Source of the DNA: Linanthus parryae
Lineage: Eukaryota; Streptophyta; Magnoliopsida; Ericales; Polemoniaceae
Direction of reading: 5' to 3'
Assembly (NCBI GenBank): GCA_023055425.1
Contig: JALGPY010000004.1
Span: 56,753,718-56,817,717, forward strand
Length of the DNA: 64,000 nt
Shown here: positions 1 to 12,077 of the stretch, piece by piece
Layout: the number at the start of each line of letters is the position of its first letter
Position numbering within the stretch: the stretch's first letter is position 1
Position numbers and translations under genes: made by a program
The notes under the pieces: model-generated
Databases searched by the model: none
Seen by the model: the letters and a program-made list of their open reading frames with translations, nothing else
Told to the model about the DNA's origin: nothing

Positions 1-174
1 CTATAGTGATGGATCCAGCTCCAGAACCCCTAGTACTTCACTACCACATCCTTGTTCTCACAAGAAGAAGAGCAAGAAGGATAACAGTGAACAGACTGCT
101 GTTTCATGAAAGAAGATACCAGATCCAGAGATTGGTTCTAAGAAACTGAGGGAATTCTGATTGGAAGCCCCCAG

Positions 175-1615
175 TCAGCAAAGAAGAAGCCTCTGAAGTC
201 TGACAAAGGAAAAGAGAAGGTTACTGAAAAAGGAAAAGAGAAGGTTACTGACAAAGGATAGGAGAAAGTTACTGGCAAATAGATTGAGGTAAAATAGAAG
301 GACATTGGCAAGGAGATTCAGATCTTTTCTGAAAAACAAACATCTCCTGGTGAGAAAGCTCTTTCTAGTATGTGTTTTGTTAGTCATTCAGCCAAAGGAA
401 TTTGGTTAGATGGTTTTGCCTCTTCTCCTATTGCATATTGTAGTTTGATCAGCACTAGCATGTTGAATAGTCTGAATTTGTAGTGCATTTGGGGGATGAA
501 ACAAAGTTCTTTGTGGAGAATTCTTAATCCCTCAGAAGTTGCATACCCTATACTTACCAGACTGTTCTATCTAAACATGAAGCGAATCAAGACCTTGAAT
601 AGAGCTTTCTCTTCTAAAGTTGCTGGAAAAGAGACGGAGTAAGATCATAGTGAGTTTGCTAATGTTCTGGGGTGTCCTAAGAGGTATAACACTGACAATT
701 ATCCTAGCAGAGCTGAAGCCCTACAATTGGCTAAGGAATAATTCTTTATACCTAATGCAGCTACCTCCTCAAAACAGCTGACATACTCTGTGTTGACTGT
801 TGAAGCTAAGATTATGTTTACTTTTTTGATTAGGTGCGTAGTTCCTAAGGAGAATTCTAAGGAGTTGCTTATTGATAGAGTACTGCATTTGATGTATCTG
901 GTTATGCATGGTTATGAGATTGATCTGCCAACCATTGTGATGGAACACATTCTTTATTCCAGTAGCAAGCAAAGGAAGCATCCACTACCATATGCCAATA
1001 TCATCACCCTGTTCTTAGAACACTTAGAAACACATGTTGACAGGGAAGAGACAATCACAACTTGCTTGGGAATGCTTGATGCAAAGGCTTTTCAAAGGAT
1101 AGGAATTATGAAAGCCAGTGAGGGAGTTTGGAAGCTCTACTCTGAATTGTCTACTGAGGAGTTACAGTCTAAAAAGTTTCCTAAACCTCTACCCTCTCCT
1201 TCAACCTTACTTCCTCCATCTCAAGACCAAACCATGGTGCTTCAAAGGCTAGACTTCATTGAGAATGAAATGGATGAATTGAAGCGGGGAAAGTTTGAAT
1301 TGGGATTTGAGTTCAAACAGATGAAATATATGGTTCACAAGTTCCCAATGGAAGAAGAAGTTTCACAAGTTCCATAGCGAAAAAAGAAGGCAGGTTCTAC
1401 AGATGATCAATTTGATGATCACACTACTGAGGATGATAATGCTGGAGATAGGGATAATGGGAAGCAGATTGCTAGTGACAAGGAAGCTGGGAAAAAGGTT
1501 GCAAAAGATAAAAGAGTGATTGATGAAGACAACATTGATGAAGGAGAACTTCTCAAAGAGACTCTGACGAGTAAGAAAGGAAAGAAACCAATGACTTCTA
1601 CATATTTGTTTGAAG
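175..1615 (+). pseudogene. Decayed extra ORF of element F (putative plant transposon protein type), 5' portion
   Basis: One reading frame stays open apart from stops at 259, 280, 295, 481, 640, 739 and 1375, every one TAG or TAA. It starts lysine-rich with GKEKVT repeats, then shows a globular part (YPILTRLFYLNMKRIKTL; VLTVEAKIMFTFLIRCVVPK; HLMYLVMHGYEIDLP) resembling the domain called putative plant transposon protein (PF20167, from memory). It ends in a charged tail rich in D, E and K. The longest uninterrupted piece is 790-1377. The frame runs exactly into the TGAAG target site at 1611-1615 and resumes at 36758 beyond element A. Proteins of this type are found in plant LTR elements; their role is unknown. 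This copy cannot make a full product. Confidence 0.65.
202..273 (+). repeat. 24-bp coding tandem repeat, three units
   Basis: Three consecutive 24-bp units encode DKGKEKVT, EKGKEKVT and DKG-stop-EKVT within the F-element ORF. The third unit carries a TAG where the others have a sense codon. Confidence 0.8.
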
Positions 1616-3214
1616 TGTAGGGTTTTGATAACGGATCCCCATAGGAATAAACCAAATTAAATCCATTTAAGAACCTCCAAGGATCAAGGGAAGACACAAA
1701 ATAACGATAGAAGGGGATAGTGTATCATAATACCTTTGGGCTCTCATGTGATGACTTCACTTGTGAAATAGTATTCATGTCTCTATGGCTAGTCCACTCC
1801 TAGGATCAAGCTCTAGATTCCTCCACGTTGTGTGCTAGCAACCAATGGAAGAAGGAAGAATAAGAATCACACAAAGGGGACCAAACGGAGGCTCGGCCTC
1901 CTTTGACCGATGGGTAGGGGGCGGACGGTTCTACGCTCGGCCTAGACCTTGTCTTGCTCTCTCTTCTTTCTTTTCTCTCCTAGTGTTATAACAATTATGA
2001 AACTCGTCTATAGAATAAGCTAGGAGTGCTCATATATATAGTCCAACAACTCCTTGTAATCTACATACTATCCCCTCTCCTAATCATGTCCTTACATGGA
2101 TTAGTTCCCTTTGAAAACCTGTCCTAATAATATCTATACATGGATTAGTTATATTTGCAAACTAGTCCTAATCATGTCAATACATGGATTAGTCCATCTT
2201 GTAACTCCTAATAATGTCTATACATGGATTAGTTCACCTTGCAAATTAGTCCCACTAAGTTTGGAAGGGGTTGCGTTTTGATCCTTCTAATTAATTAATC
2301 ATATTAGTTAATTCCCAAGTCTAGTTTGATTCATACGGAGTGTGGCCCATACGTTCCTACTTAGTTGGTAGTAACAATTTACTAACATGAAGCGGTATCT
2401 AGCAACACATCCATGCCACCCAACTAATAGGAATAGTCATCACTTTGACAAACCATGTGCAAATATCGTCTCATCCTTTTGTCTCTATATCCGAATTGGA
2501 CACGAGACATACTATTCACACTCGTATATAAAATCCATAGTTTCTTGATCCTGGGAATAGTCTTATCAATGCAGATAACATCAATATCCTATATTGATTT
2601 ATCTGAGTCCTGCCAGACATTCTATAAGAACTACCCCTCGAGTGGCCCATGGATATTTGCTCTCGTTATGTGGGAGGGATAAATTCTATCTACATCACTA
2701 CAATCTTTAAGCTTTCTTCCTATTTTGTCCGATAGGAGCCTTTATTGCTACCCAGTTACGGTGTAGCATTTGACGCTATCAAAACACAATATTCCACAAA
2801 TAGAGGATGTAGTGACTTCAAGTCTAAGGATGACAATACCGTTGTCACTACGAGAAGCACTTGTGATTTTACATAACTTGTATGTTGCCTTCTCGTTATG
2901 GGTCAATCAAGTATGTCATTACTCCTAATGCATACCCATGTGTTGGATCGTGATATCTCCATATCAATCAAACCCCATACTAGTCTATAGTTGATTGTCC
3001 TGCTTAATCAATATAGTGGACTACAGATATTTAAGAATATAACATTTATATTCTAAGGACTTCATTCATGCTAACATATCTCCATATTGATAACATAATG
3101 AATAGTAAATCCATAAATGTCACAAGAAATAGATTGAGATTGAAGATATGCCCTAGATAATGTCATAAGTAACATTTACTTGTGACATTTATGAGAATAT
3201 AATTATGTCCAACA
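1616..3214 (-). repeat. 3' LTR of element A
   Basis: A 1599-bp LTR starting TGTAGGGTTTTGAT and ending ATGTCCAACA on the plus strand. It is followed by GTCTCCCAC, the complement of a PPT. It matches 9271-10168, 28081-28499 and 36530-36752, the three pieces of the other LTR. A TATATATA stretch at 2032-2041 lies where the U3 promoter would be on the minus strand. Confidence 0.9.
2031..2041 (-). promoter_or_regulatory. Likely TATA box of the element A LTR promoter
   Basis: CATATATATAG sits between a well-conserved GGAGTTGTTGGACTA stretch and GAGCACTCC (minus strand). The same arrangement recurs near 9690 in the other A LTR and, as TTATATAG, near 18960 and 25840 in the B LTRs. Position within the LTR fits a U3 promoter; no transcript evidence is available. 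Confidence 0.5.
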
Positions 3215-6200
3215 GTCTCCCACATATATCCATATCGGCTCTCATGCTTTCATTGCTCAAGGAAAGAGAGACATCCGCTGGTACTTTGCAAATATTCACA
3301 TCTCATCTATCAACAATTTGATTGAGATTGAATATTCAGAGTATGTGCATCTTATGCATTAATATACTCAGTTCCTTGTGTTAGACTCGGAAAATGAATC
3401 TTGCATGGAACTTTTCCAGCTCACAGTTCCTCCCACTTGTGCAAAACATAAAACTTGACTATAATCTGAAATCTTCTTTGTTAGATTGGAAGTTCGCATC
3501 ACTGTAACCCCTTACAGTAAACACTTTCTATCCTCTATTTATCAATAATCCATCCTTAGTGCTTCTCAAGTACTAAAGGATAATCTTGATAATTATCGAG
3601 TGACTCTCACCCGAATTTGACTAGTATCTCCATTTCATGCTCATTTGACATGTCAGGCCTAGTACATATCATGGTGTATCTAGTGAATCTCATTCATACC
3701 GTCCTTTATAATCCAATTGGAAAGACAACTAGTCTTCCAAAGACTTATTCCATTTGACATAGGTACGAATCCATATCCTAGCATGTTGAACCATTTCAAC
3801 ACTTTGTCAATATATGTACCATGACTCAAGCTGAACAACTATCTTGATCTATCTCCATAGATATTTATAGACTGTCTTGCCTAAGTCTATCATTGAAAAT
3901 CAATTCTATAGCCAATATTTAACAGATTGCAGAGTAGAGATATTATCCCAATGATTAGTATGTCTCCACATATAAGACCAGAAACATAACTGTGCTCCCA
4001 CTAACCTTCTTGTAAACACAAGTTTCATCTTCAATTTTGATAGAACCAAACTCCTTTGATTGCATCATCAATTCGAAGATCCCAACTCCGAGAAGCTTTA
4101 CTCAATCTGTAGACAGATTTCTACAAGAAAGATGCGAATGGATATAAGCATCACAATTGGGGTAAAGATTTCGTCATAGTCCATACTATGATCTCGAAGG
4201 AAACATTTTCTTACCAATTATCCCTTATAAATAATCTCATGACCATCCATGTTGGTTTCCTCACAATCCACTTGCACCCTATGGGTCCTACCCTTTCAGG
4301 TGGTTCCACCTAAGTCCATACTTTGTTGGTACACATGGATTCTATATCGTATCTCATGGCTCCAAGAAATTTGTGAGAGTATGGCCTACTCATAATCTCC
4401 TCATAGGTTGTAGGCTCATCTCCATTAGCAACACATCATTCGGTTATGATAAATCTATATTTCTCTTGCCTCTTGACACATTCAACCTACGAGGTTCTTG
4501 TGTTACCTGGGTAGGTTACTCCACAACACATTGTGATCCTGCTCATCTTCCATCAAAAGGATTAATGTTTTGTTGTGGTTCTTGAACTCCTTCAAGTTCT
4601 ACTGTCCTCCTACTGTTTCTTTTAGAGACAATCACTATATAGAAACACAGTGGTTCGAGGAACAAGCAATTTGTTCTCGATTGGATTGTAGAAATAATAT
4701 CCTTTGTTTCCTCAGGATATTCCACATAGTACATTCATCCGACTATGGACCAAGTTTATGTGTAAACCATTTACATAAACTTAATAACCCAAATTTCTTA
4801 TGAACGACATACTAGGACACTTCCTAATCCATATCTCATATAGCGTTTTTAATAATTAATTTAGATGGAACAAGGTTAAGGGAGAAATTCGCTGTAATTA
4901 GAACATGGCCCCTAAAAGTAAACTGGAAGTTCTGTGTGTCACGTCATGGACCTAACTGCGTCCAACAAGGTTCGATATCTTTTCTCTGACACGCCATCCC
5001 ATAATAGTGTTCTAGGTAGAGTGAGTTGGGATCACATCCCATACTTCCCTAGATGCTCAAACTATTGGCTTAAATACTCATGCCTCTATGATCATATTGT
5101 AGAGTTTTGATACTCTTTGCCAAAGTAATTCTCTATCTTCATTCTTGAATTCGTTGAACAATTCAAGGGATTCTGATTTGTTTCTTCATAAGATACACAA
5201 ATCCATATTTCTCTGATCCCACCTGTAAATATGATGAAGTACTGAAAACCACCTTTAGCATTTGTGCTTAGCGGCCTACATACATCATTATGTATTATTC
5301 TCAAAAGATCATATGCTTGCCTAATAAATAAGTCTTACATGTCCCATATGATACAAAAATCAAATGAGTCCAGAAATCCATCCATAAGGAGCCTAGATAT
5401 GATCTCTTATTTATTTGGCCAAAAAAACAATGCCAAAGATAACTGAAGTTCATATCATCATATGCAAACCTCTTGGTATTAATGTTATCGATGAAAATAT
5501 CATGATCAAGAATGTACAATCCATTAGACAAAATTGAATTACAATAACGCATACAAGAATAAATGGAACACATTTGTCCTTTATTATGATAGAGAGCCTT
5601 TCTTGTCCAAACAAGAAACTATGATAATGCACCTAGTCATAGTGGGGACATAATTACTTTTGTCTAATTCATGAACAATTTCAGAGAGGTAGAGATAATT
5701 TCCCACGGCTAATTCAGCAATCCCTTGCTTCATTGCCCCGCCTGTAGGTTTATTTCTTCCTTATCCATTTGTCTACATCTCTTTGAGATCCTCCACATTT
5801 GTATACACGTTAGATCCTCATCTAGTATCTTATAGTCATGATGATGAGATAGACACATTGTCTTCTATAACAAAAATACCTAAATTGGAATTCATCATAA
5901 TTTTCTTCCAGGTACTTTGGGTAGTCTCTCTTCCTCTAAACCACCTTTGGGTCTTTTAAGACAACTTGGTTTTAGCAACAATATTGCTTTATACCCACGG
6001 GGTCGGCGCAAACCATTTGTCCTTACCCATGTTGTTAACCATTTAACATGTTTTGCCTTAGCCCTTTATGAGTGCTTTGTTTAGCGATTCTCAATCATAT
6101 TGAGTAAATCACCTTTGAACAAAACTATAATTGCATCCAATGCGATTCGTGCTCCACTTGGGCGAGTAACTTTTATTCTTTATATATCTCATAAATAACA

Positions 6201-6800
6201 CCCAGTCTCTAAGCTTTCAATCCCATTGAAGCAGCTTAGTTGCGCTTGACCTCTTGCTTCACCAGTCACACATTACTAGCTTGTGTCGTCGCGTCATATC
6301 TTGATGAATCAAGTCGTCTTGCTTTGGCAAGCCCGAACCTATTCCATTTTGATCATGACGAGTGCTAAGAAAGAGATGGTAAAACGCAAAGTGGAGCAAC
6401 ACTTCAAGCCTTCCATGTCTAGCTCGCTCTTTGAAAGAGCTTCTTTTAATGTATGCTCATATCATACACCTCCATGTTTCTCATCTTGCTTCCAAAGCTC
6501 AGAGTTCATGGCTGCTGACATGAGGCAAGTTGAATCGAAAGAACCATTCTTTGATGTTCCTTTCCATTAGGCTTTAGTGTTATTGGCAGTTGGTGGAAGG
6601 AGAACTTATGTTCTACGATTTACAATATTTTTCATTTGTTTTGTTCGAGAACAATTCTCAATTTTATACCAGTCTAGAAAATAGATTCCAGACAGCTTGT
6701 CCTTCTTATGGACATAAAGTCGTGTTTGGTTTGTTTAATGTCATGGTTATTCAACCCAAAAGGATTATGCAAAGTATTGTGACGTATAACTATATTTAAC
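3215..6800 (-). pseudogene. Decayed gag-pol of element A
   Basis: Collinear with the gag-pol of element B but broken throughout. Going left to right (pol end to gag): RNase H/RT relics at about 3300-4400, an integrase relic near 5092-5304, a GAG-pre-integrase relic (LWHC, ESYGTCKT-like) at 5301-5573 and gag relics at about 5900-6800. At 3961-3972 the expected YVDD codons read Y-V-E-T, so both catalytic aspartates are lost. Frameshifts and stops occur every few hundred bases. It is non-functional and clearly older than B. Confidence 0.7.
5092..5573 (-). pseudogene. Integrase and GAG-pre-integrase relic of element A
   Basis: Two overlapping minus-strand fragments. The first, 5301-5573, contains SYLWHCFFGQIN and VSYGTCKTYLLGK, corresponding to the zinc-binding pre-integrase region of copia elements. 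The second, 5092-5304, contains IIHNDVCRPLSTNAKGG, matching IHTDVCGPFATPTRGG at the first catalytic Asp of the integrase core of element B. A frameshift separates them, and later catalytic residues are not recognisable. Confidence 0.65.
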
Positions 6801-8307
6801 TAGGACTTAAATTTTCAAATATAGCTCCCACCATTTTTCTCGGATTAATAACCCTCCATATTTATGCAGAAAATATCATTATATTTTCTTGTGGGTGCCA
6901 AGATCCATATCTCACTTCTTTTGAGCTTGCTTTGGCAAGTCACCCAAAATTAGTTATTTAGGTAGGAACAATTCCAATTGCATCCTCATGCAACTCTTGG
7001 TTCAATTGGGAAACTAACTACTTATTTATCCATCCCATGCATTATCCCAATTGGTTGCCTCTAGGATTTTAATCCTATTGAAAATACCTAGTTACATCCA
7101 ACCTCTTACTTAAACAATTCCACATTACTTGCTTGTGCCATCGCACCACATAACGATAATCAAGTCGTTCTGCTTTGGCACGCACGAGCTTGATTAATTG
7201 ATTTGTAATGAGTGTTTAAGTAACGAGAAGGAATACGTAATATTTAAGTTTTGAGGAATTTTCTTTTCAGTTAATTATTAATTATTTTGTTGATCCATAT
7301 CAACTGATCTACTTATTTGATTTGGGCAAAACTCAAAATAAAAGATCCGGGTTGTTAATTATCTTATTATCCAATTGCATGCATCAACCATACACCAACA
7401 ATAATAATAAGACAATAAAGTAAACATCCACAAAATAGAAATTAACGTGAAGTCGATATGGCCTCCTACACTAAGATATTTCCAAGCCAATGAGAATATC
7501 CGTGAACCCTAAAATAGCCAGCGCATCTTCATGTGCCTCCATCTTTTGGTCCATCGTCCATAGCCTTGTTGAATGCTCCATGCTCCATGTTGTGGCTCCT
7601 TTAATTCTTTGGGCTTCTTCTTTTCTAATCTTGGCGATCTATTCTACTTAGTACTATCTAGCATCTAAACTAAATAAAAAATCTCACAAAAAAAATACCG
7701 GCTCGCAGGCCATAAACCCTAATTTATTATTACATCAAATTGATTAGCTCGCAGGCTGTAAAAAAACCACAAAAATTAAACATTCACAACAAACCACATC
7801 TAAGGCCATATGCAATCACCATGCAAATATAACATAAACTGTTAAAATCCAATTTTAACGTGCTTGGTCAACTTTTAACTGATTTTGGATGTACTAGGGT
7901 CAAAACGGTCCAAGAGGGCTCACCATGCCATGGACGAACCGTCAGAGGACTGCCACAAGGGACTCGGGCCAGCCGGCCCCCTAGTCCACGCGACTAGGTT
8001 GTGCGTTGCTTGGGCGGCAAGGAAGGAGGGGTGGTCCCCTAGGGGTCCGAACCTCCAGTGGAGATGGTTTCCAAAACAACTTCTTCTCCTTGTTGCCCAA
8101 GTTTGCATGTTTCCAATTTGAAAAACTCCTTTTCCTAATTGGTGTCCGAACCCCTAGATCCGACATTTTCTCAAACCCACTAATTCCTACATCCCATGTA
8201 AAATTAGTTCTTGTTTGATTGAATAATATTCAATATGCATCTAATATGCTTAATTTGTCCGTTTTAGGCGATAATCAACAATTAAAGTGAAAAAGACATA
8301 AATGGTA
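6801..8307 (-). other. Gag 5' end and untranslated leader of element A
   Basis: No gene. The stretch aligns by eye with 23840-25400 of element B: shared CTTTTGAGCTTGCTTTGGCAAG, CAACCATACACCAACAATAA and two copies of a GCTCGCAGGC motif (7701 and 7747). It is the decayed leader between the PBS and gag. The ORFs near 7900-8200 are chance frames in a GC-richer patch. Confidence 0.6.
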
Positions 8308-9222
8308 CTACCTCCGTTTCACCTCTATCGCACCATAAGGATTTGGCACAGCTATTAAGAAAGCTGTGCCATTTACCCTTTTACCCCTCACCAATCACAT
8401 AATATCTCCTCTGCCACCCCTCCCTCTCTGGCAGTATCTCTCCTCTCTCCCTCCCTCTGGTTTCTGCACAATCATCAACAACCATTCCAACAACTAAAAC
8501 AAAAACAGATCTGAATATATGTGGTACTATCATCATAAAAAAATGCAGATTTGAAGATAAAAGTTACAGATCTAATCTTTTTCTTTTTACAAGAGAATGA
8601 ATAACATGTTTGAAGAGAAGAAAAATTGAAGAGAATGAGGAATGAAGAAGAAACACAGGAGAAGAGAAGAGAGGTGAAGCCGCCGCCTCCGCCGCCTCCA
8701 AGGCCACCGCCGTCGACGTTTCCGCCGCCTTCCTCGTCGTCTTGCACATCCACCGCACCACTGTGTGATTCCGTCGATTCCGCCGCCTGAGAAGAGAGAG
8801 AGAGGACCAGATCTGAGAAGAGAGAGAGAGAGAGAGAGAGAGGGAGTCCTTGCCGGTTGATTCCGCCGCCTTCCTCGTCGTCTTGCACATTCACTGCCAC
8901 CGTCGTCTTCACCATCGTCTTCCACCACCGCACCTCTGTCGGATTCCGTCGCCTCCTCTCCCGATGCCCTTCTTCTTTCTCTTCATCCCCTGTCTCTCTC
9001 TGTTCTCTCTCTCTCTTTCTTTCTTGTTTCTTCAGTCAAATTTGTGAGGGTGAGAGGAAAGTTGGGGGACCAGTTAATTAGATAAGGTATAGTGGGGCTG
9101 GGTAGGTTTGAGGGCAAAACAGTCATTTACCTTGACAAAGGTTACCAAAAAAGGGAAATGGTGTGATAGAGAAGAAACAACCCGAAAAGGAAAGCGGTGT
9201 GATAGAGAAGAAACGGAGGTAG
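8308..9222 (+). mobile_element. Stowaway-like MITE (915 bp) inside the element A leader
   Basis: Terminal inverted repeats start CTACCTCCGTTTC (8308-8320) and end GAAACGGAGGTAG (9210-9222). Inner similarity continues, with CTATCGCACC on the left facing GGTGTGATAG on the right. The flanking TA dinucleotides (8306-8307 and 9223-9224) are the expected target duplication. Element B has the same leader without the insert near 25410 (AAATGTAACACATAAA), an empty site that confirms the borders. The interior is CT/GA-rich with CCGCCGCCT runs and an internal partial duplication (around 8725-8760 and 8870-8895), and encodes no transposase. It is long for a Stowaway MITE. Orientation is arbitrary. Confidence 0.85.
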
Positions 9223-9257
9223 TAACACATAAACTACGTTATGCTCTACGACATGTG

Positions 9258-9270
9258 GCTCTGATACCAC
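9258..9270 (-). other. Primer-binding site of element A (initiator-Met tRNA)
   Basis: The complement reads GTGGTATCAGAGC, the usual copia primer-binding site, directly next to the LTR start at 9271. It fixes the minus orientation. Confidence 0.9.
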
Positions 9271-10168
9271 TGTAGGGTTTTCATAACGGATAGGGAGCGG
9301 AATAAATAAAATTAAATCCATTCAAGATCCTTTAACGATCACAGGAAGAGACAACATAATGATAGTAGGGGATAGTGTATCATAATACCTTTGGGTTCTT
9401 CTGTGATGACTTCACTCGTGAAATAGTATTCACATCTGTATGTCCAGTCCACTCCTAGGATCAAGCTCTAGATTCCTCCACGTCGTGTGCTAGCAACCAA
9501 TGGAAGAAGGAAGAATAAGAATCACACAAAGGAGACCAAAGGGAGGCTCAGCCTTCTTTGGCTGACTTGTAGGGGGCTGACGGGTTTAGGCTCGGCCTAG
9601 AACTTGTCTTGCTCTCTCTCCTTTATTTTCTCTCCTAGTGTTATAACAATTATGACACTCATCTATAGAATAAGCTAGGAGTGCTCATATATATAGTCCA
9701 ACAACTCCTTGTTAAATACATATTAGCCCCTCTCCTAATCATGTCCTTACATGGATTAGTTCCCTTTGCAAACCAGTCCTAATCATGTCTATACATGGAT
9801 TAGTTCTATTTAAAAACTAGTCCTAATCATGTCAATACATGGATTAGTCCATCTTGCAACTCCTAATCATTTCTATACATTGATTAGTTCACCGTGCAAA
9901 TTAGTCCTACTAAATTTGCAAGTGGTTGCGTTTTGATCCTTCTCATTAATTAATCATATTAATTAATTCCCAAGTCTAGTTAAATCCATATGGAGTGTGA
10001 TCCCATAGGTTCCTAATTGGTAGTAACAATTTACTAACATGGTGCTGTATCTAGCAACACATCCATTCCATCAAACTAATAGGAATAATCATCACTTTGA
10101 CAAACCTTGTGCAAATATTGTCTCATCATTTTGTCTCCATATCCGGATTGGACATGAGACATACTAGT
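9271..10168 (-). repeat. 5' LTR of element A, piece 1 of 3
   Basis: Begins TGTAGGGTTTTCATAACGG and follows the 1616-3214 LTR until GAGACATACTAGT, where element B is inserted. The LTR continues at 28081 and again at 36530. Confidence 0.9.
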
Positions 10169-10372
10169 TGTAGGGTTTTGATCATGGATACGCAGCGGAA
10201 TAAACAATAATTTGTCCATTCAATACCCTCCAAGGATCACAGGAAGAGAATTCATATCAATAGTAAAGGATTCGTATTATGTACCTTATAGGTCTCATGT
10301 GATGACTTCAAACGCGAATAGTGTCACATCTCTACAGTTGATCCACGCCTAGGATTGAGATCTAGGTCTTCC
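10169..10372 (-). repeat. 3' LTR of element B, piece 1 of 2
   Basis: Starts TGTAGGGTTTTGATCATGG and is interrupted after AGGTCTTCC by element H. It matches 25458-25629 of the other LTR. Confidence 0.9.
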
Positions 10373-12040
10373 TGACACGTATTCTTACCTGTTTATGCAA
10401 GTGCACAGTTGAGTAATAAAGTGTCAGTATATTTAATACTGGGGTTGTTGAATCCCACGAGGACAAGCTCGTAACAAGCTATAATTAGCAAATTCGTTAC
10501 TTTCACTAAGTAATCGGTAAGAAGTGGTGAGAATTGTGAGGTTGACACCCCCAAACAAGTGGCTGTTGTTATAACAAAAATATAAGTGAAATGGAATTAA
10601 GAAGAAGTTCTTAATTAATTATGGAGAAACTAGGTAATCTATGGATCACCTACGGCTGTTAGACAATTCCGGATGCTGTATTGAAATGCGCTAATCCTAA
10701 TTCAGTTATGTCAGGTAACTAGTTACTGCAATCTTCTATCGACCTCATGCAGTTCTATGTCCCGGTCTTCTTTGGGTCCTCTCGGTCCACCTCCGTCTAC
10801 CCGTCCATTCTAGTAGGCTAACGACGTACACGACAACGGGTCCAGTCGGCCCACCGTTGCATGAGTAGTCTTTACACCCACCGATTCTACCCAAACGGCC
10901 AATCCTATTGAAATCACCTCTCAGTCTCTTTGATTCGGGTTAGTGTTCATGTTCTCTATGACACTAAGCTAGGTCTATGTCAAGCACCCCACCTAATTAC
11001 TTGCGGTTCTGGGTAGCTACTCCATTGTTGCTAAGATTGAAACTCAGAACATGAACAATAACTAAATAAATTAAACATTAAATAGAATTCACAAATATGA
11101 ATCAAATTCATTCTCTAATGGCCGTTAATCTCATAAATAGAGTGTGTCAATAACCCTAGTTCAACAATACACCAAAATACTTGAAGAATCTTCACAATCA
11201 TGAATCCAAAACATTAATCAATCATAATAATCCGGAAAAGATGAATCTAACATAACCCTAGGCTCTCCGTAGAGCCTAGGAAAGAATCTAGCTACTCATA
11301 ATAGAGAGCAGATACATGATTTTCTCCATGGATAATTAAAGAGAAGGAGAAAAGTGATCAAACGGTGAAATCCCCAAAGCGTTGACGAATCCGTGCAATC
11401 CCCAAGCTCCAAGTTGCTCTCCAATGGTGTCCCGTGCGTCTCTGGCCTCCCTCTAGGTCGTCTATCACGTTTTATTCCAGCTGGGACGAGTTTTAATGTA
11501 ACTTGGCCGAAATTGCATTTCAGCCCCTCCAGATTGTAATTCTTGGACAGAATTGTTAGCTGATCTTGCGCGGGCCATATCTCCCTCGTCCAGACTCGTA
11601 TTTGGTCCTACCATATATTGTTGGAAATCTATGGATGTCTACTTTCCAATGGAACACGCCTTACTCCAAAAGGCATTGTAGATTTTCCTGAGCGTCGAAA
11701 ATAGTGAAGGCTGATCCTGAGTGACTTTTCCAACTTTGCTTCATTTTTGCATCTTCTTTTCTTTTCTTCATCTACCTCCATTCAAAGCATATCCAAGCCT
11801 CTCATAAGCTCCATTGCACCTATTTTACTAGAGTTACACAACACCAAACAACCCGTGCAATTATCTTCGCAAATATGAGAGAAAACGTGCGAGAATAAGC
11901 TAGAAACTACACTTTTCACTCTTGGGCTTATAAATCATCAATTTCACATATTTGTGCACATATATCATATAAATCATGTGAAATATGCCTAATGCAAGTG
12001 ATAAGAAAGTATCATAATAACTCCTAAAAGAGGGTTATCA
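10373..12040 (-). repeat. 3' LTR of element H
   Basis: 1668 bp, TGACACG...GGTTATCA on the plus strand, followed by the PPT complement. Related LTRs occur at 17079-18744 (same element), 46795-48303 (solo, opposite strand) and, more distantly, 56459-58054 (element D). Confidence 0.92.
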
Positions 12041-12077
12041 AATACCCCCGCACTTACCTTTTGCTCGTCCCGAGCAA
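12041..12077 (-). promoter_or_regulatory. PPT and adjacent hairpin of element H
   Basis: The complement of 12041-12060 is the purine-rich GGTAAGTGCGGGGGTATT that primes plus-strand DNA. Immediately upstream of it in element orientation lies a perfect hairpin, TTGCTCG-GGA-CGAGCAA (12061-12077). The same layout is seen in C, D and E. Confidence 0.75.

Noticed and set aside
8475..9081. Several 65-152-codon ORFs in the MITE
   Set aside because: Low-complexity S/L-, R/K- or P-rich frames from GA/CT and CCG repeats on both strands.
9257..9270. tRNA gene suggested by tRNA-complementary stretches here and at 17054, 25445, 30770, 39836 and 43082
   Set aside because: Only 12-20 bases match tRNA 3' ends; they are primer-binding sites next to LTRs.
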